64,000 nucleotides of DNA from Lachnospiraceae bacterium (GTDB taxonomy: Bacteria; Bacillota; Clostridia; Lachnospirales; Lachnospiraceae), in assembly GCA_902363135.1 (NCBI GenBank), contig CABIZF010000014.1, positions 1-64,000 on the forward strand, read 5' to 3'. The notes under the pieces were generated by a model that saw only the letters and a list, made by a program, of their open reading frames with translations, searched no databases and was not told the DNA's origin. This document shows, piece after piece, positions 1 to 7,325 of the stretch; the first letter of the stretch is position 1; each line of letters begins with the position of its first letter. Position numbers and translations under genes: made by a program.

Positions 1-29
1 AATTCATATCGCCGCAACATAATAAACAC

Positions 30-60
30 CCCTTTTTCTTTATTTTATCATGAAAAAGGG
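30..60. terminator. Hairpin, possible bidirectional terminator
   Basis: CCCTTTTTC (30-38) pairs perfectly with GAAAAAGGG (52-60) around an AT-rich loop. The stem is AT-rich and flanked by A/T stretches, so it could end transcription arriving from the left edge or from the opposite strand. No gene is visible to its left in this window. Confidence 0.4.
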
Positions 61-136
61 CATAAAAACATATGTTTTGTGCAATTTTTAATTTTCAAAC
101 ACGCTCTAAAATGGTGTATTCCGGAGAGGTGAAAAA

Positions 137-340
137 ATGAGAATGAGTGGTTCCGAGGTAGAAATAATTATGGCGCGTCAGGAACTGACAAAAATGTCCA
201 TGGCCGAAAAGATCGGGATAAGCAGAAATCGCCTTTACACTGCATTGAACAGCAAAAACCTTGCACCAGCGACCGTTGGCCGCATAGCCAAGGTTCTTGA
301 CGTTGATGTAGAGGAGATTCTGGAAGATGAAAGCAGGTGA
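137..340 (+). CDS. Small Xre/Cro-type DNA-binding protein
   Basis: A 67-residue protein that is almost entirely one helix-turn-helix: a recognition region around residues 18-50 (KMSMAEKIGISRNRLYTAL, then VGRIAKVLDVDVEEIL), typical of minimal Xre-family regulators from phages and integrative elements. GGAGAGG lies about 8 bases before the ATG. It overlaps the next gene by 14 bases, so the pair is probably co-transcribed. With the excisionase-like protein and the sigma remnant that follow, it looks like the residue of a mobile element. Its target is unknown. Confidence 0.7.
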   Translation: MRMSGSEVEIIMARQELTKMSMAEKIGISRNRLYTALNSKNLAPATVGRIAKVLDVDVEEILEDESR

Positions 341-551
341 GATGATGGAAAAACAGTTATTTCAGCATGGGGATAAGATCCCGGCCATGGTGACGATTCG
401 GGAAGTAGCGAATCAAACCGGCTTATCCTACGATTACATCCGAAAGATATGCATACAGGACAAGATTGTTTATGTGAAGGCCGGAGCCAAGCGCCTGGTA
501 AATCTGGACATACTGCGCCGGCATCTGAACCGGGGAGAGGCGGCTAAGTAG
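327..551 (+). CDS. Excisionase-like helix-turn-helix protein
   Basis: A 74-residue basic protein with a MerR/excisionase-type winged helix: VTIREVANQTGLSYDYIRKI reads like the first helix-turn-helix, followed by a short wing (IVYVKAGAKRLVNLDIL). Such proteins direct excision or regulate integrative elements. Nested ATGs at 342 and 345 follow an AGGTGAG and may be the true start, giving about 68 residues. No integrase is adjacent, so it is probably an orphan left by a decayed element. Confidence 0.6.
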   Translation: MKAGEMMEKQLFQHGDKIPAMVTIREVANQTGLSYDYIRKICIQDKIVYVKAGAKRLVNLDILRRHLNRGEAAK

Positions 552-553
552 CT

Positions 554-855
554 ATGATAAAGATATACAGAGATTTCACAGGGATCAATCAGCAAATAAT
601 GGAAAAAGCATGATATTCAGACATTAATGCAAAGATGCTTTTCTTCCATTTGGCCTTAGATACACCAGTTGGCGAGGATGGTGAGAACACCATCGGAGAT
701 CTGGCGGCGGATTCGTTTAACCGGGAGCAGAGCATTACAGACCGTATGCAGCAACGGGAGCTGGAGGCGGTGCTCTGGCATTGTAGAGTCACTTTCGGAG
801 CAACAGGCGAAAACAATCCGGCAGCATGAATACAATGCGCGGCAGCTGCTTTGAT
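554..855 (+). pseudogene. Frameshifted remnant of a sigma-70-like factor
   Basis: No intact gene is present. From about 650, one frame reads LDTPVGEDGENTIGDLAADS, which resembles the region between sigma-70 regions 3 and 4 (the usual form is SLDxPVGEDGDxxLGDL). It continues to about residue EAVLWHCR and is then lost. The next frame carries ESLSEQQAKTIRQHEYNARQ, which resembles the start of region 4 (L-x-E-R-Q-x-x-V-I), before a TGA at 853-855. The coding sequence therefore needs a frameshift near 785 and lacks the final helix-turn-helix. A short opening piece at 554-613 is also stopped. It fits debris of the mobile element that also left the two small regulators upstream. Confidence 0.55.
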
Positions 856-861
856 TTTGTC

Positions 862-884
862 GCTCGGTTGTCGACCGGGCTTTT
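862..884 (+). terminator. Rho-independent terminator
   Basis: GCTCGGT (862-868) pairs with ACCGGGC (874-880), one G-T pair included, around TGTCG, followed by TTTT. It closes off the mobile-element remnant just after the sigma-like pseudogene. Confidence 0.6.
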
Positions 885-1193
885 CGTGTTTTTATGAATC
901 ATATCACATCACAGATATAAGAACCATTTGATGATTTGGCTACTAAAATTATACCGATCTCTTTTCACACAGTTTATTTTCATTTTATTTTTTACCCATG
1001 TAAGGATATCATCTCGTGTTGAACCACGTTCAATCAAAAGCTGTTCCAACGCTTTACTTTGCGGACAATTATAGAAGATGTACATATCGCAAAAACGGTC
1101 GGAGTATGGTATAGTATGGGTATATCAGTAATGGGGGGAATGCGGCAGAGGAGGAACGAAATGCAGTGTTCCGGGAATGATAAGGAGGGTGTT
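885..1193 (+). other. Gene-free leader before the GH31 fragment
   Basis: No protein or RNA gene is recognisable here. A -10-like TATAGT lies near 1112 in an AT-rich context without a good -35. AAGGAGGGTG (1182-1191) is a strong Shine-Dalgarno for the ATG at 1194. Confidence 0.4.
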
Positions 1194-1373
1194 ATGATTT
1201 ATATTGAAAAAAACAGAATTCGGTTCCATTATGATGCAGAAGAATTATGGATTGAACTGCCGGGAGATGGCACACTCTGGAAAGAGAGCGAAACAGAAAA
1301 AGAATATTCGGGCGGACAGTGGATCTGCGTACCGGTTACACTGAAAAGTATGCCGGTATTTATTAAGAAGTGA
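1194..1373 (+). CDS. GH31-like C-terminal fragment, 59 residues
   Basis: A short protein with a strong Shine-Dalgarno (AAGGAGGGTG, 1182-1191) before ATG 1194. An upstream ATG at 1059 is in frame but has no ribosome site. Residues 20-58 (ELPGDGTLWKESETEKEYSG, then GQWICVPVTLKSMPVFIKK) match the beta-strand end of the catalytic part of GH31 alpha-glucosidases/xylosidases, usually xLPEGxW-xx-YEGGQWIxVxAPLDxxPVFV. The catalytic barrel is absent, so it cannot act as a GH31 enzyme. It ends 16 bases before the GH112 gene and is probably co-transcribed. It may be a relic of a GH31 gene or a small protein derived from one. Confidence 0.5.
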   Translation: MIYIEKNRIRFHYDAEELWIELPGDGTLWKESETEKEYSGGQWICVPVTLKSMPVFIKK

Positions 1374-1389
1374 CAAAGGAGACAAAAAC

Positions 1390-3558
1390 ATGAACAAAGG
1401 CCGTGTAACAATACCGACGAATCTGGATGTGGTACCACAGACGCTGGAGATGCTGAAGGAATGGGGGGCAGATGCAATCCGGGACTGCGACGGAACGGAG
1501 TTTCCGCAGGAATTAAAGGAAACGGGTGCCAAAATCTATGCAACCTATTACACAACCCGTAAAGACAATGCATGGGCGAAAGCAAATCCGGAAGAAATTC
1601 AGCAGATGTATATTATGACTTCGTTCCATACAGCGACATCTGCGCAGCTGGAGATTCATCTGATGGATCATCTGTATCCGGATATGCTGAAGGTAAATAC
1701 ACGAGATGATATTTACAGATGGTGGGAGGTTATGGATCGCACTACCGGAGAAGCCGTCTCCACAGACCTGTGGAGTTATGTGGAAGAAACCGGAAATGTG
1801 GTTATCCGCTCTGCGAAGCCGTTTCATGAATATACCGTAAGCTTCCTGGCTTATATTATGTGGGATCCGGTACACATGTACAATGCAGTTGTAAATGAAT
1901 GGAAGGATGTAGAACCACAGATTACCTTTGATGTGCGCCAGCCAAAGACCAGGGTACATTCTATGGAGCGTCTGCGCAGATTCCTGGATACGCATGCGTA
2001 TGTAGATGTAGTACGGTTCACGACGTTTTTCCATCAGTTTACGCTTGTATTTGATGAACTGGCGCGGGAGAAGTATGTGGACTGGTTTGGATATTCTGCA
2101 TCGGTAAGCCCGTATATTCTGGAGCAGTTTGAAAAGGAAGTGGGCTATCCGTTCCGTCCGGAATATATCATTGACCAGGGATATATGAATAATACCTATC
2201 GGATTCCGTCGCCGCAATTCCGGGATTTCCAGGCATTCCAGAGACGGGAAGTGGCAAAGCTTGCCAAAGAAATGGTAGATATCGTTCATGAATACGGAAA
2301 AGAAGCCATGATGTTCATGGGGGATCACTGGATCGGTATGGAGCCGTATATGGATGAATTTGCATCGATCGGAATCGATGCGGTAGTCGGAAGCGTCGGA
2401 AACGGTGCAACGCTGCGTCTGTTCAGCGATATTAAGAATGTAAAATATACGGAAGGAAGATTTCTTCCATACTTCTTCCCGGATACTTTCCATGAAGGCG
2501 GAGATCCGGTAAAAGAAGCAAAGGTGAACTGGGTAACCGCAAGAAGAGCGATTTTAAGAAGTCCGATTCAGAGAATCGGCTATGGCGGATATCTGAAGCT
2601 TGCTCTGGAATTTCCGGATTTTGTACAGTATATCAAAGAAGTGTGTGATGAATTCCGTACTTTATATGATAACGTTCAGGGGACGACGCCTTATTGCGTG
2701 AAGCGGGTGGCGGTTCTGAACTGCTGGGGGAAAATGCGCTCCTGGGGAAATCATATGGTACATCATGCGATCTATTATAAGCAGAATTACTCCTATTTTG
2801 GAATTATAGAGGCATTAAGCGGTGCGCCGTTTGATGTATCCTTTATCAGCTTTGATGACATCCGCAATGACAGAGAATTACTGAAGAATTTTGATGTCAT
2901 CATTAATGTGGGTGATGCAGATACGGCACAGAGCGGCGGCGAAAACTGGATTGACGAAACGATTATCACGGCTGTGAAGAAATTTGTATATAATGGCGGC
3001 GGATTTATCGGAGTAGGAGAACCGGCTGCACATCAGTGGCAGGGCAGATTCTTCCAGCTGAATGACGTTCTCGGTGTGGAAGAGGAGCATGGCTTCAATC
3101 TGAACACAGATAAATATAACTGGGAAGAACACCGGGATCATTTCATTCTGCAGGATACGGATGGAGAGGTTGATTTTGGCGAAGGCAAGAAGAATATCTT
3201 TGCATTACCGGAAACCGAGATTCTGATTCAGAACAACCAGGAAGTGCAGATGGCGGTGAAGAGCTTCGGAAAAGGAAGAGGCGTATATATCAGCGGACTT
3301 CCGTACAGCTTTAAGAACAGCCGGATCCTGTATCGCGCGGTCCTCTGGTCAGCATCCGCAGAGCAGGAGCTTGAGTGCTGGTATTCTACCAATTACAATG
3401 TAGAAGTGCATGCATACGTGAAGAACAACAAGTACTGTGTCGTGAATAATACGTATACTCCGCAGGAGACGACGGTTTATCGTGGAGACGGAAGCAGCTT
3501 TGAGCTGCATCTGGAAGCAAACGAAATTAAGTGGTATCAGATTTCCCTTGCCATTTGA
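1390..3558 (+). CDS. gnpA: GH112 galactosyl-hexosamine/rhamnose phosphorylase
   Basis: Full-length (722 residues) family GH112 enzyme, which phosphorolyses beta-galactosides such as lacto-N-biose, galacto-N-biose or galactosyl-1,4-rhamnose to galactose-1-phosphate. The N-terminal VTIPTNLDVVPQT and GADAIRDCDGT are family hallmarks. MGDHWIG at 310-316 carries the expected general acid (Asp312, near Asp313 of the characterised bifidobacterial enzyme). A Rossmann-like domain (VGVGEPAAHQW region) and a C-terminal beta domain follow. AAAGGAGAC precedes the ATG. It lacks an export signal, so it acts in the cytoplasm on an imported disaccharide, but no transporter or galactokinase lies nearby. Substrate choice within GH112 cannot be decided from the sequence. 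Its stop codon lies in the first bases of a family-A repeat. Confidence 0.93.
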   Translation: MNKGRVTIPTNLDVVPQTLEMLKEWGADAIRDCDGTEFPQELKETGAKIYATYYTTRKDNAWAKANPEEIQQMYIMTSFHTATSAQLEIHLMDHLYPDMLKVNTRDDIYRWWEVMDRTTGEAVSTDLWSYVEETGNVVIRSAKPFHEYTVSFLAYIMWDPVHMYNAVVNEWKDVEPQITFDVRQPKTRVHSMERLRRFLDTHAYVDVVRFTTFFHQFTLVFDELAREKYVDWFGYSASVSPYILEQFEKEVGYPFRPEYIIDQGYMNNTYRIPSPQFRDFQAFQRREVAKLAKEMVDIVHEYGKEAMMFMGDHWIGMEPYMDEFASIGIDAVVGSVGNGATLRLFSDIKNVKYTEGRFLPYFFPDTFHEGGDPVKEAKVNWVTARRAILRSPIQRIGYGGYLKLALEFPDFVQYIKEVCDEFRTLYDNVQGTTPYCVKRVAVLNCWGKMRSWGNHMVHHAIYYKQNYSYFGIIEALSGAPFDVSFISFDDIRNDRELLKNFDVIINVGDADTAQSGGENWIDETIITAVKKFVYNGGGFIGVGEPAAHQWQGRFFQLNDVLGVEEEHGFNLNTDKYNWEEHRDHFILQDTDGEVDFGEGKKNIFALPETEILIQNNQEVQMAVKSFGKGRGVYISGLPYSFKNSRILYRAVLWSASAEQELECWYSTNYNVEVHAYVKNNKYCVVNNTYTPQETTVYRGDGSSFELHLEANEIKWYQISLAI

Positions 3559-3606
3559 ACGCAGATAAGCATTCCCCCGCTTCAAGTGCGCGGAGCACTA
3601 AGCGCC
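3554..3606 (+). repeat. Family-A repeat, truncated copy
   Basis: Begins TTTGAACGCAGATAAGCATT, nearly identical to the starts at 28587 and 53723, and breaks off after about 53 bases (GCGGAGCACTAAGCG). The TGA in the repeat is the stop codon of the upstream GH112 gene. Confidence 0.8.
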
Positions 3607-3638
3607 GGATAATTTTACAAAGCTGTCTTTGAGAGACC

Positions 3639-3827
3639 GTGACTACTTATTTTATCGGAGACACTCCGGTTGATTCAGAGGAGTCCTTTTACGCGGCAAT
3701 GCGTGAACCGCTTTCCGGAAAAAAGGAAACACGGTATGTTATTTCGCGTTTTGACAGGAAGGAAAGTGAGGATTTATATCTGGATTTACAGGAAAGCGCA
3801 CAGGCGTTCCGCGTGGAAATTCTGTAA
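3639..3827 (+). CDS. Small hypothetical protein, GTG start
   Basis: A 62-residue protein starting with GTG and preceded only by a weak GAGA-type ribosome site. It is acidic with charged stretches (FDRKESEDLYLDLQESAQAF) and ends about 20 bases before a strong bidirectional terminator, which supports its being expressed. There is no signal peptide, membrane segment or known motif. I do not recognise the family. Confidence 0.4.
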   Translation: MTTYFIGDTPVDSEESFYAAMREPLSGKKETRYVISRFDRKESEDLYLDLQESAQAFRVEIL

Positions 3828-3844
3828 GGACATAAAAATTTATA

Positions 3845-3875
3845 AAAAAATAGCCGTTCAGGACGGCTATTTTTT
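3845..3875. terminator. Bidirectional intrinsic terminator
   Basis: AAAAAATAGCCGT (3845-3857) pairs without mismatch with ACGGCTATTTTTT (3863-3875) around TCAGG. A-run and T-run make it functional in both directions, ending the small gene on the plus strand and the lipoprotein gene on the minus strand. Confidence 0.9.
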
Positions 3876-3885
3876 GTATTAAATA

Positions 3886-4359
3886 TCAGAATCCATAATT
3901 CTTCAGGATTTCATTTGCTTTATCGGTATCGTCGCAGACACACAGGACGGTGTATTTTCCGGCGCTCTTGATGATAGCGTCATCGAGCTTTCCGGCGGAA
4001 GCGGCATCGTAGGAAGCGTAGAGCGCTTTCTGGCTGTCGACCCGGTCCTGCAGCAGCTTTTCCATGGATTCGGCGTTTGCTGCGTCTTTGCTTTCGATGA
4101 CAGCGACTTCACATGCAGTCGCACCGGAGCTGGCGTAGGCAATCGCGGAAGTGACGTCATCCGACTGGTAAAGGTATACGGTAGACGGATCGACGCTCAT
4201 CTTGCTTAACTCGTCACTCGTCACAGTCGTGAGCAGCTCATCTGCGAGCTTTGCGGTATCAACGGTGACATCCTTGCTCTTTCCGCCTCCACAGGCAGTC
4301 AGGGTCAGGGCAATCAGTGCGGTGCAGAGCACAGCGGCAAATTTTTTGAACTTTTTCAT
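3886..4359 (-). CDS. DUF4358-type lipoprotein
   Basis: A 157-residue predicted lipoprotein: basic N-terminus MKKFKKF, hydrophobic core AAVLCTALIAL, lipobox LTAC with the lipidated Cys at residue 23, then GGGKSKD. The mature domain resembles the DUF4358 family of Clostridia (TVDTAKLADELL at the start, a long central helix, a final C-C pair in VLCVCDDTD). The family has no known biochemical role. The start is preceded by AAAGGAG. It lies downstream of, and in the same direction as, the SGNH hydrolase gene. DUF4358 lipoproteins often sit beside MBOAT/SGNH surface loci, as here. Confidence 0.8.
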   Translation of the reverse strand: MKKFKKFAAVLCTALIALTLTACGGGKSKDVTVDTAKLADELLTTVTSDELSKMSVDPSTVYLYQSDDVTSAIAYASSGATACEVAVIESKDAANAESMEKLLQDRVDSQKALYASYDAASAGKLDDAIIKSAGKYTVLCVCDDTDKANEILKNYGF

Positions 4360-4495
4360 GGGTAAACTCCTTTCGGTTTTTGAATATTATCTGCTGGTTG
4401 CTATCTTATCGACAGGCGAAGCCTGTCCGGAAAGCTATAACTATCCATTGTTTCATTGCGTGTGCCATCGGGATCATATGCTTTTCATTGTCGAT

Positions 4496-5524
4496 CTAAG
4501 CGGCTCCGGCATCTGACGTCTCCGACTCAGATTCCGTCTCGGTTTCCGTGGAAGATTCTGATTTTGTATCAGAGGTATCCGCGGTGACATAGTGGTTTTT
4601 CAGGTAATCGAGCATCATTTTACAGTACTTCTCGTAAATGTGAACACCATCGCTGGATGCGCCCTCAATCAGAGAACCGTAGCCGTTTGAGAGAACTTCG
4701 TTGAGGTCGAGATAATGGTAGCTCTGCTCTTCGCATACCTGGAGCAGAATCAAATTGATCTTATCTACATTTGCATTGTTCACATAGGCACCACCTTCTA
4801 CTTTGGATTCCTCCACATAGATGACGCTGCAGATGTAGAAAATCGCATCCGGCTGAATTTCCTGAAACCGCTGCAGGCATGATGTAAAGCCATCGTGGAA
4901 TGAATTCCAGTCGTATTCGCCAAGGTCATTTGCACCGAGCATAATATAGACTTTATTGTATTTATTGCCTGAGAGGGCTGCGGCTACTGTGATGTTGCCC
5001 TCTGTGGTGCGGATCACGGATTCGCTTTGCATTGCGGAAAGCGACATGCCGACGCTTGTGAAGAACGTCCCCTGTGTGATGCCGGAAGCATTCTGAAAGC
5101 CCTGCATCCGGGAATCACCGATAAAGGCGGCATCCTTGAAGTAAGAGTCATCGACGGGAGTCGCTGCCTTTGGAACAATGGCGGAGCTAGAGGGATCCGA
5201 AGTCGTCGCATGCGTCTCTGCCTGTGTCTCAGGGGTAGCGGCTGCGGCAGCCGAGGAAGCTTTCACGGTAGGCAGCCCGGCAAGTACCGTATCTCCGTTT
5301 TGTGCGGCAGCTGCCGCGGATGCCTGGGGTGGCAGGGTGCCATCCTGTACAGCGGCTGCGGCAGTGCTGTCGGTGACAGTGGTGCTCTTCATGGAGGAAC
5401 GGTGTGTGATCATCGTGACGACCAGACGCCCTTCAAAGACGACGAGCACGACAGCGACTAATATCATGAGCTGAAGTACCAGCGAATCATGCCGCTTTTT
5501 TCTTTTGCGTTTTGTCTTTGCCAT
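4496..5524 (-). CDS. Membrane-anchored SGNH/GDSL hydrolase
   Basis: A 342-residue protein. The chosen ATG (5522-5524) has AGGAGAATATAT just before it; a longer in-frame ATG at 5587 has none. A basic tail (KTKRKRKKRH) and one membrane helix (LVLQLMILVAVVLVVFEG) anchor it. A Ser/Thr/Ala-rich linker then leads to an SGNH fold: block I FIGDSRMQGF with the nucleophilic Ser, block III MLGANDLGEY, block V SSDGVHIYEKY with the Asp-x-x-His pair. Such hydrolases act as acyl esterases/transferases outside the cell. The divergent MBOAT and DHHW genes suggest a shared role in acylation or deacylation of a surface glycan. The C-terminus is a Ser/Thr/Glu-rich tail (SETETESESETSDAG). Confidence 0.85.
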   Translation of the reverse strand: MAKTKRKRKKRHDSLVLQLMILVAVVLVVFEGRLVVTMITHRSSMKSTTVTDSTAAAAVQDGTLPPQASAAAAAQNGDTVLAGLPTVKASSAAAAATPETQAETHATTSDPSSSAIVPKAATPVDDSYFKDAAFIGDSRMQGFQNASGITQGTFFTSVGMSLSAMQSESVIRTTEGNITVAAALSGNKYNKVYIMLGANDLGEYDWNSFHDGFTSCLQRFQEIQPDAIFYICSVIYVEESKVEGGAYVNNANVDKINLILLQVCEEQSYHYLDLNEVLSNGYGSLIEGASSDGVHIYEKYCKMMLDYLKNHYVTADTSDTKSESSTETETESESETSDAGAA

Positions 5525-5595
5525 ATATATTCTCCTGTATTCAAAGATGAATGGATTGATATTATTATAAGTAGAAACAGATATCACAATTTCCT

Positions 5596-5624
5596 ATTAT
5601 ATAACAAAGTACGTCATTTTCCAA
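5596..5624 (-). promoter_or_regulatory. SigmaA promoter for the SGNH gene
   Basis: Read on the minus strand: -35 TTGGAA (5624-5619), 17-base spacer, -10 TATAAT (5601-5596), about 70 bases before the SGNH start. It diverges from the MBOAT promoter. Confidence 0.65.
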
Positions 5625-5668
5625 GTATTAAATGCGTGCAAAAATGACAAAGATTTTATGAAAATCGT

Positions 5669-5697
5669 TTGCTTATCTGACAGGGATACGCTATAAT
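5669..5697 (+). promoter_or_regulatory. SigmaA promoter for MBOAT-DHHW
   Basis: -35 TTGCTT (5669-5674), 17-base spacer, perfect -10 TATAAT (5692-5697), leaving a 100-base leader before the MBOAT start. Confidence 0.75.
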
Positions 5698-5796
5698 GGG
5701 AACGCATATCCGGCTTTGCAGCGAAACTGCATGGATGAACTTTTACAAAGTATGACGTCAGGCCGGAAATTGCAAATGAGAAAAGGAGTAGTTGCG

Positions 5797-7218
5797 ATGG
5801 TTTTCAGCAGTCTGCTGTTTCTGTTCCGGTTTTTACCGGCAGTTTTGATTCTGTATTTTCTGGCTCCGAGGAGATGGCGCAATCTGGTGCTGTTGCTGTT
5901 CAGCCTTGCATTTTATGCATGGGGGGAGCCGGTCTATATTATACTGATGCTCGTCTCGATCCTGGTCTCTTATACCGGCGGTATTCTCGTGGACCGTTTT
6001 TTGCGGCAGGGGCGCTCCCGATTGGCGCGCGTGGCACTGATCGGATCATCGGTCGTGAGTCTGTCGCTGCTTGGATTTTTCAAGTATGCGGATTTTGTGA
6101 TTGGGACGGTGAACAGTCTGACCGGGTCTGAGCTTGGGCTTTTGAAGCTGGCACTCCCGATCGGTATTTCATTTTATACGTTTCAGACGATGTCCTACAC
6201 GATCGACGTCTACCGTGGAGAGGCGAAGGTGCAGAAGAATCTCATCTCCTTTGGAGCATATGTCACGATGTTTCCGCAGCTGATCGCAGGTCCGATCGTG
6301 CAGTACAAGACGATCGATGAGCAGCTGCGCACGCGGAAGGAGACGGCGGAGCAGTTCGCAGAGGGCGTTCACCGCTTTATGGTCGGTCTTGGCAAAAAAG
6401 TGCTGCTGGCGAACAATGCGGGTGTGCTATGGGATTCAATTCAGGCTATGACCTGCACAGAGCTTCCAGTGCTGACCGCATGGGTGGGACTGGCAGCCTA
6501 TACGTTTCAGCTTTATTTTGACTTCTCTGCCTATTCGGATATGGCGATCGGCCTTGGAAAAATGTTCGGCTTCCATTTCCTGGAGAATTTCAACTATCCA
6601 TATATTTCTAAGAGCATTACGGAGTTCTGGCGGCGCTGGCACATTTCCCTTGGCACCTGGTTCCGGGATTATGTGTATATACCGCTCGGCGGCAACCGGG
6701 TAAAGGGCCGGAAGCATGTGAGAAACATTCTTGTCGTATGGCTGCTCACCGGCATCTGGCACGGCGCAAGCTGGAATTTTGTGGCATGGGGCGTCTACTA
6801 CGGTATTTTGCTGTTGCTGGAAAAGTTTGTATTTGGAAGGTGGCTGGAAAAGCTCCCGGCTGTGTTCCGCCACATTTACTGTATGTTTTTTGTCATGCTC
6901 GGCTGGAACCTGTTTGTGTTTGAAGACTTCGGAAGCGGGATCGCTTATTTAAAGGCACTGTTTGGACTTTACGGACAGGGGCTTGGCGACCGGGAGACGA
7001 TTTACCTGCTGTACAACAATGCAGTATTGCTTGTATTGCTGATCCTTGGCAGTACACACATTCCGGCGCGGCTCGGAAGGTGGATCTGCCGGAAGCTGGA
7101 AGACCGGGAGCTGGTGCGCACGACGCTGCGGAATCTGTTTTACGTCGGCATTTTTCTTTTATCGGTCGCATTTCTGGTCGATGCGTCATATAATCCGTTC
7201 CTGTATTTTAGATTTTAA
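5797..7218 (+). CDS. MBOAT O-acyltransferase (AlgI/DltB-like)
   Basis: A 473-residue polytopic membrane protein. ATG 5797 was chosen because AAAAGGAG lies 8 bases upstream; the in-frame ATG at 5716 would add a non-membrane tail and has no ribosome site. It starts with AlgI-like hydrophobic segments (FSSLLFLFRFLPAVLILYFL) and the phrase FYAWGEP. The MBOAT core has PIGISFYTFQTMSY, MFPQLIAGPIVQY, FWRRWHISLGTWFRDYVYIP and the active-site His of LTGIWHGASWNF. The family transfers acyl groups, often acetyl, across the membrane to extracellular polymers. Pairing with the DHHW protein downstream is the AlgI-AlgJ arrangement. The polymer is not identified. Confidence 0.92.
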   Translation: MVFSSLLFLFRFLPAVLILYFLAPRRWRNLVLLLFSLAFYAWGEPVYIILMLVSILVSYTGGILVDRFLRQGRSRLARVALIGSSVVSLSLLGFFKYADFVIGTVNSLTGSELGLLKLALPIGISFYTFQTMSYTIDVYRGEAKVQKNLISFGAYVTMFPQLIAGPIVQYKTIDEQLRTRKETAEQFAEGVHRFMVGLGKKVLLANNAGVLWDSIQAMTCTELPVLTAWVGLAAYTFQLYFDFSAYSDMAIGLGKMFGFHFLENFNYPYISKSITEFWRRWHISLGTWFRDYVYIPLGGNRVKGRKHVRNILVVWLLTGIWHGASWNFVAWGVYYGILLLLEKFVFGRWLEKLPAVFRHIYCMFFVMLGWNLFVFEDFGSGIAYLKALFGLYGQGLGDRETIYLLYNNAVLLVLLILGSTHIPARLGRWICRKLEDRELVRTTLRNLFYVGIFLLSVAFLVDASYNPFLYFRF

Positions 7219-7286
7219 TCGAAGCTGGGCCCTGTCAGCAGAGCTGCAGGGATGGATCGCGAATATCCGCTTGACCCGAATCAGGC
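7219..7286 (+). repeat. Family-A repeat, right-end fragment
   Basis: Carries the CCCTGTCAGCAGAGCTGCAG block and the GGATCGCGAATATCCG palindrome that end the long copies at 28587 and 53723, followed by CCGAATCAGGC as in family C. It begins on the base after the MBOAT stop codon. Confidence 0.7.
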
Positions 7287-7325
7287 AGATAAAAGAAACA
7301 CGGGCAGAAAAAGGAGAAGTATGGA

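Noticed and set aside
1513-2493. 326-codon open frame antisense to the GH112 gene
   Set aside because: Antisense to conserved catalytic sequence and without recognisable domains or a ribosome site.
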